This document shows positions 48,899 through 49,905 of a stretch of 49,905 nucleotides of DNA, one piece after another. Origin of the DNA: Cyclobacteriaceae bacterium (lineage in GTDB: Bacteria > Bacteroidota > Bacteroidia > Cytophagales > Cyclobacteriaceae); assembly GCA_028285445.1 (NCBI GenBank), contig JANQPQ010000007.1, forward strand, positions 1 through 49,905, given 5' to 3'. The translations under genes were made by a program, and so were the position numbers. The notes below the pieces were generated by a model that ran no database searches, was not told the origin of the DNA, and was given only the letters and a program-made list of their open reading frames with translations. Within the stretch, counting starts at the first letter, position 1. Each line of letters begins with the position of its first letter.

Positions 48899-49905
48899 GG
48901 GATGGGATAATTACGGTTGCAGTGAATTCATTTGTAGATTTCGAAGTTCTGAACTCGAAAGCATCCCCAAAGTACTGATTAAGCCTGTTCCTTATATTCT
49001 TAAGCCCAAGCCCCCCATCTTTAGATTCTGGAGTACCCGCTGTTGATACTGAGTTAACAACAGTGATTTGGAGCTTGCCTTCAATCTGTTTTGAGTCAAT
49101 CTTGATATGCCCCGCATCCTCAAGCAGGCTGATGCCATGTTTGAAGGCGTTTTCGATTAAGGGCTGCAAGAGCATGCTGGGAATAGCCATTGGTTTGGTT
49201 TGTTCACCCACGTTATACTCAATATCCAGCCGATCGTGGAACCGCACCCTTTCAATTTCAAGATAATCCTCCATATAATGCAGTTCTTCCTCCAGGGTCA
49301 CGAACTTCTCAGTTTGCCGGTCAAGCGTCTTTCTTAGCAAGTCACTGATCATAATTAGCATTTTCCTGGCCCTTTTATCGTCATTGCCGATCATCGATGT
49401 TACTGCATGAAGGGAATTAAAAAGAAAGTGTGGATTAAGCTGTGCCTTCAGCATTTCAAGCTTGGTATTAGAAAGCTCCTTTTCAAGTTCAGAGAGCTTT
49501 ATCCTTTGTTGTGATAAGGCCTGGTAGCCTTTTATAACTTTCAAAACAGAGAAAATAATAATGAAATCTACCACCCGACTCAACAATGCCCGGGGCCAAA
49601 TAGTAAAGAACGATTGCAGGGTCATATATCCCTGCTCACTGCTGTATACGTATGTCAAGCCAATATAGAAGACGTTAGAGATAACCAATTGTACTATGGA
49701 CCAGGTAATCGCGTGAATAATCAGCAGTGCCGTTTCGGAACCGGCATGGTGGCCTGGTCGATAGTAGAAGGTAGCGGAATAAATATGCTGCGCTATCAAT
49801 GCCCAAACCAGGTAGTTTATGGTGAAAATCAATACCCTATGTAAATGAATGGCCGGGGTTCCGTCTATTGTAGATGCCGTTTGAACGACGACAACCACAA
49901 TAAAA
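48888..49905 (-). CDS. LytS/YehU-type sensor histidine kinase, N-terminus beyond window
   Basis: Membrane histidine kinase partner of the LytTR regulator. The visible part has several hydrophobic helices (including VLIFTINYLVWALIA, ALLIIHAITWSIVQLVISNVFYIGLTYV, VVDFIIIFSVLKVI), then the His_kinase domain with the phosphoacceptor in QLNPHFLFNSLHAV. An HATPase domain follows (PSMLLQPLIENAFKHGI, GGLGLKNIRNRL). A GTG at 49898 could begin translation, but the frame is open to base 49905 and starts in the middle of a hydrophobic run (IVVVVVQ), so the true start, with at least part of another helix, probably lies outside. The Asn of the N-box (ENAFKHG) is present. Confidence 0.93.
   Translation of the reverse strand, partial: FIVVVVVQTASTIDGTPAIHLHRVLIFTINYLVWALIAQHIYSATFYYRPGHHAGSETALLIIHAITWSIVQLVISNVFYIGLTYVYSSEQGYMTLQSFFTIWPRALLSRVVDFIIIFSVLKVIKGYQALSQQRIKLSELEKELSNTKLEMLKAQLNPHFLFNSLHAVTSMIGNDDKRARKMLIMISDLLRKTLDRQTEKFVTLEEELHYMEDYLEIERVRFHDRLDIEYNVGEQTKPMAIPSMLLQPLIENAFKHGISLLEDAGHIKIDSKQIEGKLQITVVNSVSTAGTPESKDGGLGLKNIRNRLNQYFGDAFEFRTSKSTNEFTATVIIPSHAI

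Overview
The window is bacterial chromosome from a member of the Bacteroidota, most likely the Cytophagales (Roseivirga/Fulvivirga-like). Four lines of evidence support this. Gliding/type 9 secretion genes are present (gldM, gldA, gldF, gldG). Promoters fit the Bacteroidota form TTTG-N19-21-TAnnTTTG, best seen before gapA and tRNA-Glu. Long stand-alone FtsX/MacB-type permeases, a DUF5916 outer-membrane protein and LytS/LytTR two-component genes are typical of the phylum. Shine-Dalgarno sequences are scarce. No species call is possible from sequence alone.

Layout. 1-8.9 kb is core metabolism and housekeeping: the 5' part of sucC, an LolD-type ATPase, a Bcp peroxiredoxin, a DMT transporter, YebC, a YciI-like lipoprotein, gapA, tRNA-Glu, a FabH-like ketoacyl synthase, an Asp-rich secreted repeat protein and a SRPBCC protein. 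9.0-11.9 kb holds a DUF5916 outer-membrane protein and a secreted thioredoxin-fold protein. 11.9-19.6 kb is a minus-strand block in the order small membrane ORF, gldM, ECF sigma factor, one-span membrane protein, secreted protein, gldA, gldF, gldG, DUF4340 protein. It joins a T9SS/gliding motor subunit to the GldAFG ABC transporter and to a possible envelope-to-sigma signalling trio. 19.7-23.1 kb has a small acidic protein, a second ECF sigma factor and an EF-G paralogue whose catalytic switch II histidine is replaced by leucine.

23.1-34.7 kb looks accessory. It holds many small secreted or membrane proteins of unknown function, a SUKH-like protein, a permease, a VWA protein and a class III cyclase. 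It also shows two signs of decay: a frameshifted gene at 30.4-30.8 kb, and the orphaned C-terminal tail of a formylglycine-generating-enzyme (SUMF1-type) domain directly after the cyclase.

34.7-41.6 kb holds an M20 amidohydrolase, a MocA-like nucleotidyltransferase and XdhC (molybdenum cofactor insertion for xanthine-dehydrogenase-type enzymes) flanking a BNR-repeat protein, a membrane AraC regulator and a secreted DUF1579-like protein. 41.6-49.9 kb holds a second permease, an ECF sigma/SRPBCC/hypothetical operon, a cysteine hydrolase behind a long hairpin, a membrane PAS protein, a secreted DinB-fold protein and a LytTR response regulator with its histidine kinase, which runs off the right edge.

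No insertion sequence, CRISPR array, rRNA or origin was seen, and no gene-free stretch exceeds 300 bases. The longest (23086-23365, 34617-34750, 20729-20958, 27249-27479) are described under their neighbours.
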